Source: an uncultured Muribaculaceae bacterium | GTDB lineage: Bacteria > Bacteroidota > Bacteroidia > Bacteroidales > Muribaculaceae | DNA: 64,000 nt | Assembly (NCBI GenBank): GCA_910579185.1 | Contig: CAJTTG010000001.1 | Span: 1 to 64,000 of the forward strand | Reading direction: 5' to 3' | Part shown: positions 1 to 7,959 of the stretch, in pieces | Layout: the number at the start of each line of letters is the position of its first letter | Position numbering within the stretch: position 1 is the first letter of the stretch | Translations under genes and position numbers: made by a program | The notes under the pieces: model-generated | Told to the model about the DNA's origin: nothing | The model's input: the letters and a program-made list of their open reading frames with translations, nothing else | The model's database searches: none

Positions 1-1
1 T

Positions 2-391
2 ACAGGTCAGGAGCTCTTCATGTACTATAAGTGTATGGTTTGGATTGACAGACTTCTTACTGTTCCTGCGGCGATATTGAGCATTGGCACAGGAATTTTT
101 TACGGTCTGCTTACGCCGTGGGGCTTTTTTAAGCAACGATGGATTATTGTTAAGTGGATAGTTTGTGGTGTCGTGATACTGCTTGCTTCGCTGGTCTTTT
201 ATCCGGCTTGTCAACACGCTTATGGTACGATACTTCAAAATTATGATGCCGCATTGAACAACAATCAGGTACTTACCTCACTAAAAATGGCTCGTGACGC
301 ATCATTCTATCAAGCAATAGCACTGATTTTTCTTGTTGTAATCTCTGTTTTTAAGCCGTGGCGCAAACACCGACCTCTAAATGTTAAATAA
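2..391 (+). CDS. Integral membrane protein, DUF2269-like, 5' end outside window
   Basis: The reading frame is open from the window edge, so the true start lies upstream; the first ATG at 20 is probably internal because the preceding codons read on in frame. The visible part has about three hydrophobic segments and a TPWGFFKQRW stretch between the first two, the look of predicted DUF2269-type inner-membrane proteins. The function of that family is unknown. It ends 10 bases before the likely start of the following aldo/keto reductase, so it probably belongs to the same redox operon. Family assignment is by general resemblance only. Confidence 0.5.
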   Translation, partial: TGQELFMYYKCMVWIDRLLTVPAAILSIGTGIFYGLLTPWGFFKQRWIIVKWIVCGVVILLASLVFYPACQHAYGTILQNYDAALNNNQVLTSLKMARDASFYQAIALIFLVVISVFKPWRKHRPLNVK

Positions 392-401
392 ATATATCAA
401 A

Positions 402-1412
402 ATGAATAACTTTCGTACAATTTCTGGATTAAAGGTATCCTCTGTGGGCCTCGGATGTATGGGCATGAGCCACGCATACGGCGCACCCGCTGATAAAAAG
501 TCAATGAAAACGCTCCTTGCAGATGCTGTGGAGATGGGTTATACATTGTTTGATACCGCTGAAATTTACGGCACGGATACAAATCCTCACGATAACGAGG
601 AATTGCTTGGAGAAGCATTGAAGCCTTACCGTGATAAGGTTGTAATCACAACAAAATTCGGTCTTACATTCGATAAATCCCATGAACCGGGGCCTTATCC
701 TCTGATACCGGATTCAACTCCCGATAGCATTAGGAAAGCCGTTGATGGCTCTCTACGTCGCTTGCAAACCGACCATATCGATCTGTATCTGCAACACCGC
801 ATAGACCCTGAAGTTGAGCCGGAAATTGTGGCAGATACTATGTCGCAACTGATACAGGAAGGCAAGATACTCCATTGGGGTATATCGGAAACTACTGAAG
901 AATATCTCCGTCGCGCTCATGCGATATGTCCCGTAACGGCTATACAGAACCGCTATTCGATGATGGCAAGGAGGCACGAGGATATTTTCCCGACGCTTGA
1001 GGAATTGAATGTAGGCTTTATCGCGTTCTCTCCGCTTGCCAATGGTCTGTTGTCGGACTTCTATACCGCTGACTCAAAATTCAATCCCAAGAATGATTAT
1101 CGTGCAGCAATGCCTCAGTTCAGTCGGGAGAGTTTTGAGGAAAACGAGATGCTGTTTGAACTTATACGTCGGCTTGCCGATGAAAAGCACGCCACACCCT
1201 CTCAGATTTCCCTTGCATGGATGCTGTGTAAGAAGCCATATATCGTGGCTATCCCCGGCACACGCCACCTTTGCCGACTGAAAGAAAACCTCGGAGCAGC
1301 TGATATAATCCTATCAACTGAGGAAGTAGAGGCAATAGACCTCCAACTTGACAGCATACCGATGAGTGAAGTTTTTGGCGGATCAAAAGTAATTAAAACA
1401 CAAAAAGCATAA
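402..1412 (+). CDS. Aldo/keto reductase (cytosolic, about 336 aa)
   Basis: NAD(P)H-dependent reductase of aldehydes and ketones with a TIM-barrel fold. The catalytic tetrad is visible: D51 and Y56 in FDTAEIYG, K85 in TTKFG, H132 in LYLQHRID. The length fits the IolS/YajO/Tas type of longer aldo/keto reductases. An ATG at 381 would add seven residues and overlap the upstream gene by 11 bases; I prefer the ATG at 402, where the family N-terminus (a short strand, then GLKVSSVGLGCMGMS) begins. No signal peptide. It is first of three aldo/keto reductases in a same-strand run with two alcohol dehydrogenases, suggesting reactive-carbonyl detoxification; the exact substrate is not predictable. Confidence 0.88.
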   Translation: MNNFRTISGLKVSSVGLGCMGMSHAYGAPADKKSMKTLLADAVEMGYTLFDTAEIYGTDTNPHDNEELLGEALKPYRDKVVITTKFGLTFDKSHEPGPYPLIPDSTPDSIRKAVDGSLRRLQTDHIDLYLQHRIDPEVEPEIVADTMSQLIQEGKILHWGISETTEEYLRRAHAICPVTAIQNRYSMMARRHEDIFPTLEELNVGFIAFSPLANGLLSDFYTADSKFNPKNDYRAAMPQFSRESFEENEMLFELIRRLADEKHATPSQISLAWMLCKKPYIVAIPGTRHLCRLKENLGAADIILSTEEVEAIDLQLDSIPMSEVFGGSKVIKTQKA

Positions 1413-1416
1413 AATT

Positions 1417-2346
1417 ATGATTAAAATAATAATATTTGGATTGACCCTCTGTATTGCAGCCATGACAGCCAATGCCCAGTCACAAGTTCCTTATGCGGAA
1501 CTCAACAATGGGTTGAAGATGCCACGCTTCGGTATCGGAACATTCAATGTACCAGGCGACAGCCTTATGGCAGATGCAATCACATTTGCCTTGAAGAATG
1601 GCTATCGACACATCGACACAGCCCATGCTTACCGCATTGAGCGTGGTGTAGGACAAGGAATGAAAGACAGCGGCGTGCCTCGCGAAGATATTTGGTTGAC
1701 CAGTAAAATCTGGCCTACCGAATATGGCGAAGGCAAAACCTTAAAAGCAATAGATGAGATGCTTGAACGCCTCGGTGTTGATTATATCGACCTGTTGTAT
1801 GTTCATCAGCCTATCGGCGATTGGAGAGGGGCATGGCGCGACATGGAGAAAGCGGTGGAAGCAGGTAAAGTCCGTGCGTTGGGTATCAGTAATTTTGATG
1901 CCGCTGACTCTCTTTATAACGCTGTGATAGAGTTTGCGAAAATCAAACCGGCCGTATTTCAGATTGAATGTCATCCTTATGCACAACGCCTTGAATGGCG
2001 CAAACGTGCCGACACTGACAACATTCAGGTTGAGTGCTGGTTTCCGCTTGGTGGAGCAATGAGCAACGGAGCCTTATTCAAAGACCCGACTATAATGAAA
2101 ATCGCCGAAGCTCATGGCAAAACTCCGGCACAGATAATTCTCCGTTGGCACATTCAGGAAGGGCTTTCGGCTATTCCCGGAGCTACTGACCACGGTTATA
2201 TTACCGAAAACATAAATATTTTTGATTTTGAGCTTACTCCTGAAGAAATGGAATCTATGCGCTCTCTCAACAAAGAGCAACGTTTCTTCAATATGTCACT
2301 TGAAGATAAGCAAAAGTATCTGTTGAACATGAAAATTGAATATTGA
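1417..2346 (+). CDS. Aldo/keto reductase with N-terminal signal peptide
   Basis: AKR5-like reductase (2,5-diketo-D-gluconate reductase / prostaglandin F synthase type). The tetrad is D67 (HIDTAHAY), Y72, K97 (SKIW) and H130 (VHQP). Residues 1-20 form a hydrophobic segment ending in TANA before QSQ, a typical Sec signal peptide with an AxA cleavage site; the enzyme domain starts near residue 24. It starts 4 bases after the previous gene, so it is operonic. An exported NADPH-dependent enzyme is odd because the cofactor is cytosolic and there is no twin-arginine motif; it may be exported and use another donor, or the segment may act as a membrane anchor. Family assignment is secure, location is inference. 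Confidence 0.87.
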   Translation: MIKIIIFGLTLCIAAMTANAQSQVPYAELNNGLKMPRFGIGTFNVPGDSLMADAITFALKNGYRHIDTAHAYRIERGVGQGMKDSGVPREDIWLTSKIWPTEYGEGKTLKAIDEMLERLGVDYIDLLYVHQPIGDWRGAWRDMEKAVEAGKVRALGISNFDAADSLYNAVIEFAKIKPAVFQIECHPYAQRLEWRKRADTDNIQVECWFPLGGAMSNGALFKDPTIMKIAEAHGKTPAQIILRWHIQEGLSAIPGATDHGYITENINIFDFELTPEEMESMRSLNKEQRFFNMSLEDKQKYLLNMKIEY

Positions 2347-2347
2347 T

Positions 2348-3061
2348 ATGCTACCCCAAATCATCTGCCATATAATGAGTTCTGTTGACGGGAGACTTCT
2401 GCCCGGACGTTGGACAGCCCCCTTCGACGGTACAAACCCGTCAGAACTTTTCAAAGAATATGCCGCTATCGGCAAAAGCCTTGGTTGTGACTCATGGATG
2501 TTCGGCAAAGCTACCGCCCGCGAGGCTTTTCCGTACAAATTTATGCCTAAAGGCGAATCGGTGGGCGAAAGCGGAAAGGTATTTGTGGGCAACCGTACTT
2601 CATCAAGGTTGTTTATCACCATTGACCCGGATGCTGATATATTCTTCACCTCCGACCGTCTGCGTGGCGACAATATTCTTACTATTTTAGGTAAAAATGC
2701 TACCACCGACTATCTTACGGCCCTTGAAGAAAAGGGTGTTTCTTACCTTGTGGTGGATGACGTGCACAACCTTCGCAAGGTTTTCACACTTGTAAAGCAC
2801 TATTTCAATGTCAAGACCATATCACTGCAAGGTGGAGGCATAATTGACGGAGCTATGCTTGCACAAGGCCTTATCAATGAATTGAGCCTTGTGATCTATC
2901 CCGGAATAGACGGGCTGACCACCGCACCGTCAATCTTTGAATACCTCGGACACTCGGAAGAACGTCCGGCGGAGGGTCAGGCTCTGGAGCTTCTCTCAGT
3001 GGAGCAAATGCCTCATGGCATTGTCTGGTTACGTTACAGATTCCATAATATATCAGAGTAA
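2348..3061 (+). CDS. RibD C-terminal / dihydrofolate reductase-fold oxidoreductase
   Basis: About 237 residues with the RibD_C fold: an N-terminal PQIICHIMSSVDGRL strand, a central GGGIIDGAML loop that matches the NADPH-binding segment of the family, and a C-terminal ELSLVIYPGIDG strand. Such stand-alone domains are commonly annotated as dihydrofolate reductase family proteins, though their substrates are mostly unknown. A TTG at 2336 would overlap the upstream gene; the ATG at 2348, one base after the upstream TGA, is the better start. It lies inside the redox operon, consistent with an NADPH-dependent reductase acting on a small electrophile. Confidence 0.8.
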   Translation: MLPQIICHIMSSVDGRLLPGRWTAPFDGTNPSELFKEYAAIGKSLGCDSWMFGKATAREAFPYKFMPKGESVGESGKVFVGNRTSSRLFITIDPDADIFFTSDRLRGDNILTILGKNATTDYLTALEEKGVSYLVVDDVHNLRKVFTLVKHYFNVKTISLQGGGIIDGAMLAQGLINELSLVIYPGIDGLTTAPSIFEYLGHSEERPAEGQALELLSVEQMPHGIVWLRYRFHNISE

Positions 3062-3067
3062 TCAATC

Positions 3068-4201
3068 ATGAAAGGATTTACAATATTGGCAGGTATCGCA
3101 ATGGTATTGTTTTCTGCCACAGGGTTGCAAGCACAGGATTCAATCCCGACAAAAGGCTTTGCTGCTTTCGATGAAACGGGCGTATTCAAGCCTTACGAGT
3201 TCAACCGTCATGCTGTCGGTGATGATGAGATACAGATTGAAATACTTTATTCAGGTATTTGTCACAGCGACCTGCATAATGTTCACAGCGACTGGCGCAA
3301 GGAAGAATATCCAATGGTTCCGGGACACGAGATTGCAGGAAAGGTTGTCAAAGTGGGCAAGAATGTCACAAAATTCAAAGTCGGAGATTATGCCGGTGTG
3401 GGCTGTATAATCAACTCATGCCATGAATGTGATTTCTGCAAGAATGGGCAGGAGCATTATTGCAGCCACACAGTTTCAACCTACCACGACCATGACCCTT
3501 ACCACAATAATGAACGTACACAGGGAGGTTATTCCAATAATTATGTAATATCGGAGGACTACGCGATACTCATTCCACAAAATGCAGATTTGTCAAAAGT
3601 AGCCCCGTTGCTGTGTGCCGGAATCACAACCTATTCGCCGATTAAATTTGCCGGAGTTAAAGCCGGCGATAAAGTAGGAGTTGCAGGTTTTGGAGGTCTT
3701 GGTTATATGGCAGTACGTTATCTAAAACACCTCGGTGCTGATGTTACAGTATTTGATTTAACTGAGGATAAGCGTGGAGATGCCGCAAATCTTGGAGCGG
3801 AACGGTATGTGAATGTCACTAATCCAGATGAAATGAAAGGTCTTGACAACACCTTCGATTTTATTATAAGCACCATTCCGACCAATTATGACCCCATTCA
3901 GTACATGAAGATGCTGAAGTGGAACGGCCTGATGTGTATAGTCGGTATTCCGTCAAACGAGGATATGCCGACAATCTCAATGCGTTCTTTCATCGGAATG
4001 GCTGATCGCAGACTTTTCGGCTCCCGTATAGGTGGTATTCCTGAAACGCAGAAGGCGATCAACTACTCGGTAGAAAACAACATCTATCCCGAAGTTGAGA
4101 TTATTCCGGCTGATGCGGAAAAGATAACTGAGGCATACGACAAAGTGCGCGATGGCAAGGTTAAATTCCGCTATGTAATTGATATGTCAACTCTAAAATA
4201 A
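3068..4201 (+). CDS. Zinc-dependent alcohol dehydrogenase (CAD/YahK type) with signal peptide
   Basis: Medium-chain dehydrogenase that interconverts aldehydes and alcohols with NADP(H). Catalytic zinc ligands C65 (GICHSD), H87-E88 (PGHE) and C183 (LLCAG) and structural zinc ligands C118, C121, C124 and C132 are all present; the Rossmann motif GFGGLG lies near 207-212. This layout matches the cinnamyl-alcohol dehydrogenase/YahK branch. Residues 1-23 form a Sec-like signal peptide (hydrophobic core, GLQAQ before D) absent from the usual cytosolic enzymes. It starts 6 bases after the previous stop and is followed 10 bases later by the iron-dependent dehydrogenase. The enzyme class is certain; why it would be exported is not. 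Confidence 0.9.
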   Translation: MKGFTILAGIAMVLFSATGLQAQDSIPTKGFAAFDETGVFKPYEFNRHAVGDDEIQIEILYSGICHSDLHNVHSDWRKEEYPMVPGHEIAGKVVKVGKNVTKFKVGDYAGVGCIINSCHECDFCKNGQEHYCSHTVSTYHDHDPYHNNERTQGGYSNNYVISEDYAILIPQNADLSKVAPLLCAGITTYSPIKFAGVKAGDKVGVAGFGGLGYMAVRYLKHLGADVTVFDLTEDKRGDAANLGAERYVNVTNPDEMKGLDNTFDFIISTIPTNYDPIQYMKMLKWNGLMCIVGIPSNEDMPTISMRSFIGMADRRLFGSRIGGIPETQKAINYSVENNIYPEVEIIPADAEKITEAYDKVRDGKVKFRYVIDMSTLK

Positions 4202-4211
4202 AGATAGAACA

Positions 4212-5366
4212 ATGAACAGTTTTAACTATCAATATCCCGTAAAGCAGTATTTCGGGAAAGGATGTGCTGCAGAAGCACTGAAAAAAGAAATGCCTGATAT
4301 GGGCAATGTTGTCATGCTTGCCTATGGTGGCGGATCGCTGAAACGCACCGGTCTGTATGACAAAATCCGTGGCTGGCTTGAAAATGCCGGCAAGACAGTC
4401 GTGGATTTCGGCGGCATCATGCCTAACCCGACTTATGCCAAAGTTCAGGAAGGAGCGGCAGTTGTCCGCAAAGAAGGTGTGGACTTCATTCTCGCCGTTG
4501 GTGGTGGCTCGGTAATCGACTGCTGCAAAATCATCTCCGCACAGGCAAAGACTGACGAGGATGTCTGGGATATGTTCTATAATGAACACCGCCTGCCTGA
4601 CGAGTTTGTTCCCTGCGGTGCTGTCGTTACGGCATCAGGCACCGGTGCGGAACAAAACAACGGAGCTGTGATAACCCACGAGGAAAAGAAACTCAAGCAG
4701 GCTCTTTTCGGAGCGTTCCACCGTTTCGCAGTTCTTGACAGCGACCTTACGCTCACTCTCCCGATGAAACAGGTAATAAGCGGTGCTTTCGACACTCTGA
4801 GCCACTGTATGGAAACTTATATGGGACAGCTGTTTACTACCAATGTGTCAGATGAGATTAACGAGGCTATAATGCGCAACGTGATTAAAAATATCCGTGC
4901 TATTATAGCAAATCCTGATAATGACTTTGCCCGTGGCGAGTTGATGTGGGACTCTGCAATGGCGGAAAACGGAATGTTGAAACTCGGCAAAATGACCGAC
5001 TTCCAATGCCACATGATTGAACACGCGGTAGGTGCTTATACTGATTGCAACCACGGTCAAGGTCTTGCAGTAATACACCCTGCGCTTTACCGTCACTATC
5101 TGCCGAAAGGCGCAACAAAGCTGGCGCGGATGGCCCGTGAGGTATGGGGCGTGCACGACAATGACGATTTGCGTGCGGCAACCACAGGTATCGATCTTAT
5201 TGAAGATTTTATTCAGGAAATTGGTATGCCTACACGTTGGAGCCAGATGGGTATCACTGATGAAAAGGTGTTACGCGATTCTGCCGATACCTGTGTGCTT
5301 ACCCCTGGTTGCTGCAAGAAGTTTACCCGTGATGAAATCTTTGAAATTTTGAAAGGGCAACTCTGA
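4212..5366 (+). CDS. Iron-containing alcohol dehydrogenase (YqhD/BDH type)
   Basis: Type III alcohol dehydrogenase that reduces aldehydes with NADPH. The GGGSVID nucleotide-binding motif, the metal-site strings AFDTLSHCMETY (Asp and His ligands) and MIEHAVGAYTDCNHGQGLAV (two His ligands) are present, and the 384-residue length fits YqhD and butanol dehydrogenases. No signal peptide. In enterobacteria YqhD detoxifies short-chain and lipid-peroxidation aldehydes; with the neighbouring reductases that role is a reasonable inference here. Confidence 0.92.
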   Translation: MNSFNYQYPVKQYFGKGCAAEALKKEMPDMGNVVMLAYGGGSLKRTGLYDKIRGWLENAGKTVVDFGGIMPNPTYAKVQEGAAVVRKEGVDFILAVGGGSVIDCCKIISAQAKTDEDVWDMFYNEHRLPDEFVPCGAVVTASGTGAEQNNGAVITHEEKKLKQALFGAFHRFAVLDSDLTLTLPMKQVISGAFDTLSHCMETYMGQLFTTNVSDEINEAIMRNVIKNIRAIIANPDNDFARGELMWDSAMAENGMLKLGKMTDFQCHMIEHAVGAYTDCNHGQGLAVIHPALYRHYLPKGATKLARMAREVWGVHDNDDLRAATTGIDLIEDFIQEIGMPTRWSQMGITDEKVLRDSADTCVLTPGCCKKFTRDEIFEILKGQL

Positions 5367-5456
5367 TAAGGTAAAATAGGTATAACTTACCGAAGTTTAT
5401 ATTAAGCAAAGATTTCAGAGTTTTGTTTAATTTGCAGAACAAGTAAAACTACTATA

Positions 5457-6296
5457 ATGAATACAGTAACATTAAATAACGGGGTTGTAATGCCCCAGAT
5501 TGGCTACGGAGTATATCAGGTATCTCCTACCGAGTGTGAACGTTGTGTTTCCGATGCTCTGAGTGTCGGCTACCGTATGATTGACACCGCACAAGCATAT
5601 CATAACGAGGAAGGCGTTGGAGCAGCTGTAAAGAAAAGCGGCATTGCCCGTGATGAACTGTTCCTTGTGTCAAAGGTATGGATCTCCAACTATGGCTTCG
5701 ACAAAGCAAAGGCTTCCATTGATGAGAGCCTGCGCAAACTCGGCACAGACTACATCGACCTTATGCTCCTCCACCAGCCCTTCTGCGACCGCTATGGGGC
5801 ATACCGCGCATTAGAGTCGGCATACAAAGAAGGCAAGGTTCGCGCAATCGGTGTAAGCAATTTCTACCCCGACCATTTCATCGACCTTGCAAGCAATGTG
5901 GAGATTGTTCCCGCGGTCAATCAGGTTGAAACCCATGTGTTCGACCAGCAGATTGAGGCTCAGGGCTACATGAAAGAGTTTGGCACACACATGATGGCTT
6001 GGGCTCCTCTTGCCGAGGGACGCAACAACTTCTTTACCAACCCGGTGCTTGAAGCAATCGGTAAGAAATATGGCAAATCTGTCGCACAGGTGGCCCTCCG
6101 TTGGCTCATTCAGCGCGATGTGATTATCATCCCGAAGTCAGTTCATGTAGAGCGTATGCAGCAGAACCTCGATATATTCGACTTTGAGCTGTCGCAGGAG
6201 GATATGACTGCTATCGCGGCCCTTGACACGAAACAGAGCCTGTTCTTCAACCACCATGCTCCCGAGGTTGTCAAGATGTTTATGGGTTGGAAATAA
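5457..6296 (+). CDS. Aldo/keto reductase (cytosolic, AKR5-like)
   Basis: Compact 279-residue reductase with tetrad D43 (MIDTAQAY), Y48, K73 (VSKVW) and H106 (LLHQP). It resembles the signal-peptide-bearing paralogue at 1417-2346 but lacks the export signal, so this operon encodes both a cytosolic and an apparently exported version of the same fold. A 90-base gap precedes it and contains AT-rich sequence with a TTAATTTG string near 5430, one base from the Bacteroidetes -7 consensus, so an internal promoter is possible. The next gene starts 8 bases after its stop. Confidence 0.9.
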   Translation: MNTVTLNNGVVMPQIGYGVYQVSPTECERCVSDALSVGYRMIDTAQAYHNEEGVGAAVKKSGIARDELFLVSKVWISNYGFDKAKASIDESLRKLGTDYIDLMLLHQPFCDRYGAYRALESAYKEGKVRAIGVSNFYPDHFIDLASNVEIVPAVNQVETHVFDQQIEAQGYMKEFGTHMMAWAPLAEGRNNFFTNPVLEAIGKKYGKSVAQVALRWLIQRDVIIIPKSVHVERMQQNLDIFDFELSQEDMTAIAALDTKQSLFFNHHAPEVVKMFMGWK

Positions 6297-6304
6297 GAAT
6301 AGTT

Positions 6305-6871
6305 ATGAAAAAGAATCTCTCAAACAGAACCATCGTGACTCCGTTGCCGGTCTTGATTGTGGCCACCTACGATGAAAATGGAGTGCCTGACGCTATGAAC
6401 GCCGCATGGGGTGGTCAATGTGGCTATCACGAGGTTGCTCTCAATCTTGCTGTGGGCCACAAGACAACAGAAAATATCCGTGTAAACAAGGCTTTCACCC
6501 TAAGCATCGGAACGGTTGACACTATGTTGTTGTGTGATTTCTTTGGACTGGTATCCGGACGAAAGGAAAACAAGATTGAGAAAGCCGGTGTGACCGCTGT
6601 AAAGAGTGAATTTGTCAATGCACCTGTAATCACTGATTTTCCACTGACAATGGAATGTGAGGTAATCTCAATCAATGATGAACTCGGCGAAACCCGAGTT
6701 GTCGGCAAAATCGTCAATCTTCAGGCGGAAGAAAACCTGTTCAATGAAGCCGGACAACTGGATTATTCACTGCTTCGTCCAATCTCATACGATTCTGAAA
6801 CACGCAGTTATCGTGAACTGGGAGGCATAATAGGTAAGGCATTCCATGATGGATCTCAACTAATCAAATAA
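6305..6871 (+). CDS. Flavin reductase-like (FMN-binding split barrel) protein
   Basis: About 188 residues. The N-terminus (TPLPVLIVATYDENGVPDAM), the NLAVGHKTTENI strand and the central SGRKENKIEKAG segment are characteristic of flavin reductase / flavoredoxin-like domains that bind FMN and use NAD(P)H. An alternative TTG at 6287 overlaps the upstream gene; the ATG at 6305 begins at the conserved MKKNLSNRT N-terminus. It is immediately followed by a flavodoxin-like gene, suggesting a small electron-transfer relay at the end of the operon; the partner is not shown by sequence. Confidence 0.85.
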   Translation: MKKNLSNRTIVTPLPVLIVATYDENGVPDAMNAAWGGQCGYHEVALNLAVGHKTTENIRVNKAFTLSIGTVDTMLLCDFFGLVSGRKENKIEKAGVTAVKSEFVNAPVITDFPLTMECEVISINDELGETRVVGKIVNLQAEENLFNEAGQLDYSLLRPISYDSETRSYRELGGIIGKAFHDGSQLIK

Positions 6872-6875
6872 TAGA

Positions 6876-7469
6876 ATGAAGATAAAAAACATAATAAACT
6901 CGGTCATGGCGATAGTCGCTCTGTTGTTCAGTTTCAACCTTTCAGCGACCGAACCTACCGCAAAAACAGAGAAAGATATGAAATCAACCTTTAGCTCGCC
7001 GTCCGAAGGAAAGGCAATAATAGTATATTTTACCCATTCAGGTAACACAGAACTTGCCGCTAAGAAATTGGCGGAAGTGACAGGCTCGCCGATTGTGAGA
7101 ATACTTCCGGCAGAACCATACACTGCTGAAGATGTAGATTGGGTAAACGAACAATCACGATGCACTCAGGAGCATCTGAATCAGACATTGCGTCCGGCAA
7201 TCAAACCATTGGATGTGGATTTCAGCCAATATGACACCGTTTTTATCGGCTTCCCTATCTGGTGGCACGAAGAGCCGGCTGTAATCCGTACTTTCCTTGA
7301 TAATACGGATTTGAAAGGCAAGGAACTTTATCCCTTCTGCACATCATACGAAAGCCCGATGTCGGAAGCTGACGCAACTTTGCAGAAAGGTTATCCTACC
7401 CTCAAATGGCACAATGGCCTCCGACTTCCGGCAAGTGCAGGCAAAATCAAAGAATGGATAGAAAAATAA
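6876..7469 (+). CDS. Flavodoxin-like protein with N-terminal signal or anchor
   Basis: A flavodoxin fold with the FMN-phosphate loop YFTHSGNTE at about residues 49-57 and the second FMN loop GFPIWWHEEP near 125. Residues 1-24 are a hydrophobic signal or anchor, as in many Bacteroidetes secreted or lipoprotein flavodoxins, though there is no lipobox cysteine. It starts 4 bases after the flavin reductase gene and is the last gene of the run; a hairpin follows at 7529-7564. The fold is clear; whether FMN is bound outside the cytoplasm is uncertain. Confidence 0.87.
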   Translation: MKIKNIINSVMAIVALLFSFNLSATEPTAKTEKDMKSTFSSPSEGKAIIVYFTHSGNTELAAKKLAEVTGSPIVRILPAEPYTAEDVDWVNEQSRCTQEHLNQTLRPAIKPLDVDFSQYDTVFIGFPIWWHEEPAVIRTFLDNTDLKGKELYPFCTSYESPMSEADATLQKGYPTLKWHNGLRLPASAGKIKEWIEK

Positions 7470-7528
7470 TTGACTACGCCGAGCCTTTCGGGGTTCCGCA
7501 CATATAATCAACCAAACCCAATGAAGAA

Positions 7529-7564
7529 AGTCAGGCATCAAGTAGTGATACTCGGTGCCTGACT
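7529..7564. terminator. Bidirectional terminator hairpin
   Basis: Perfect 9-base inverted repeat AGTCAGGCA / TGCCTGACT with an 18-base loop, followed by a T-rich run. It sits between the convergent flavodoxin gene and the small minus-strand gene at 7571-7816. Confidence 0.7.
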
Positions 7565-7570
7565 CTGTTA

Positions 7571-7816
7571 TCATTTATTTCTTTTATTATGATACTTTTC
7601 TAATAGTCCACAAAGTTTTACACACTCTGCTTCTGCCTTTATACAATCAACCTCATCAAATATTTCGTGGCCTAAATCTATATATGTCTTTGTGATTTCC
7701 TTTTCTTCTTTTGAGAAACTTGATCTTTCGACAATATCTTTTAAGATTTCTATTACTGCCTTTTTGTCATTACGATTTAGAGCCGCGATTAAAGCATTTG
7801 TCATTTCGTTTGTCAT
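7571..7816 (-). CDS. Small hypothetical protein (81 aa), helical
   Basis: I do not recognise a family. The protein is charged, probably all-helical and has two cysteines near the C-terminus (CIKAEAECVKLC region). There is no signal peptide or membrane segment. It is transcribed toward the redox operon and away from the fic gene, whose promoter begins about 110 bases upstream, so the two are divergent. It could be an orphan accessory gene or a small regulator; nothing in the sequence decides this. Confidence 0.5.
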   Translation of the reverse strand: MTNEMTNALIAALNRNDKKAVIEILKDIVERSSFSKEEKEITKTYIDLGHEIFDEVDCIKAEAECVKLCGLLEKYHNKRNK

Positions 7817-7921
7817 AAACCAGTCTGTTTTTATCTAATTATGTAAATATATTGATTTTGGGTTGGTTTCACAAAATTTGGGGTAATATTCATTTATATA
7901 TGAAGATACAATTGAAAAGCA

Positions 7922-7959
7922 TTTGTAAATGTAGGGAGAAAATCATAATTTTGTCCCTA
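7922..7959 (+). promoter_or_regulatory. fic promoter with overlapping palindromic operator
   Basis: TTTG at 7922-7925 and TAATTTTG at 7946-7953 are spaced 20 bases, matching the Bacteroidetes -33/-7 consensus. A 28-base imperfect palindrome (left arm TAGGGAGAAAATCAT from 7932, right arm ending TTTTGTCCCTA at 7959) covers the -7 box and touches the start codon. Only 5 bases separate the -7 box from ATG, so transcription should begin at or next to it. The same element is kept at 34411-34438 in front of the broken fic copy. Confidence 0.75.

Noticed and set aside
1036..1281. Open frames inside the first aldo/keto reductase on both strands.
   Set aside because: They are shadows of the strongly supported reductase; no motifs of their own.
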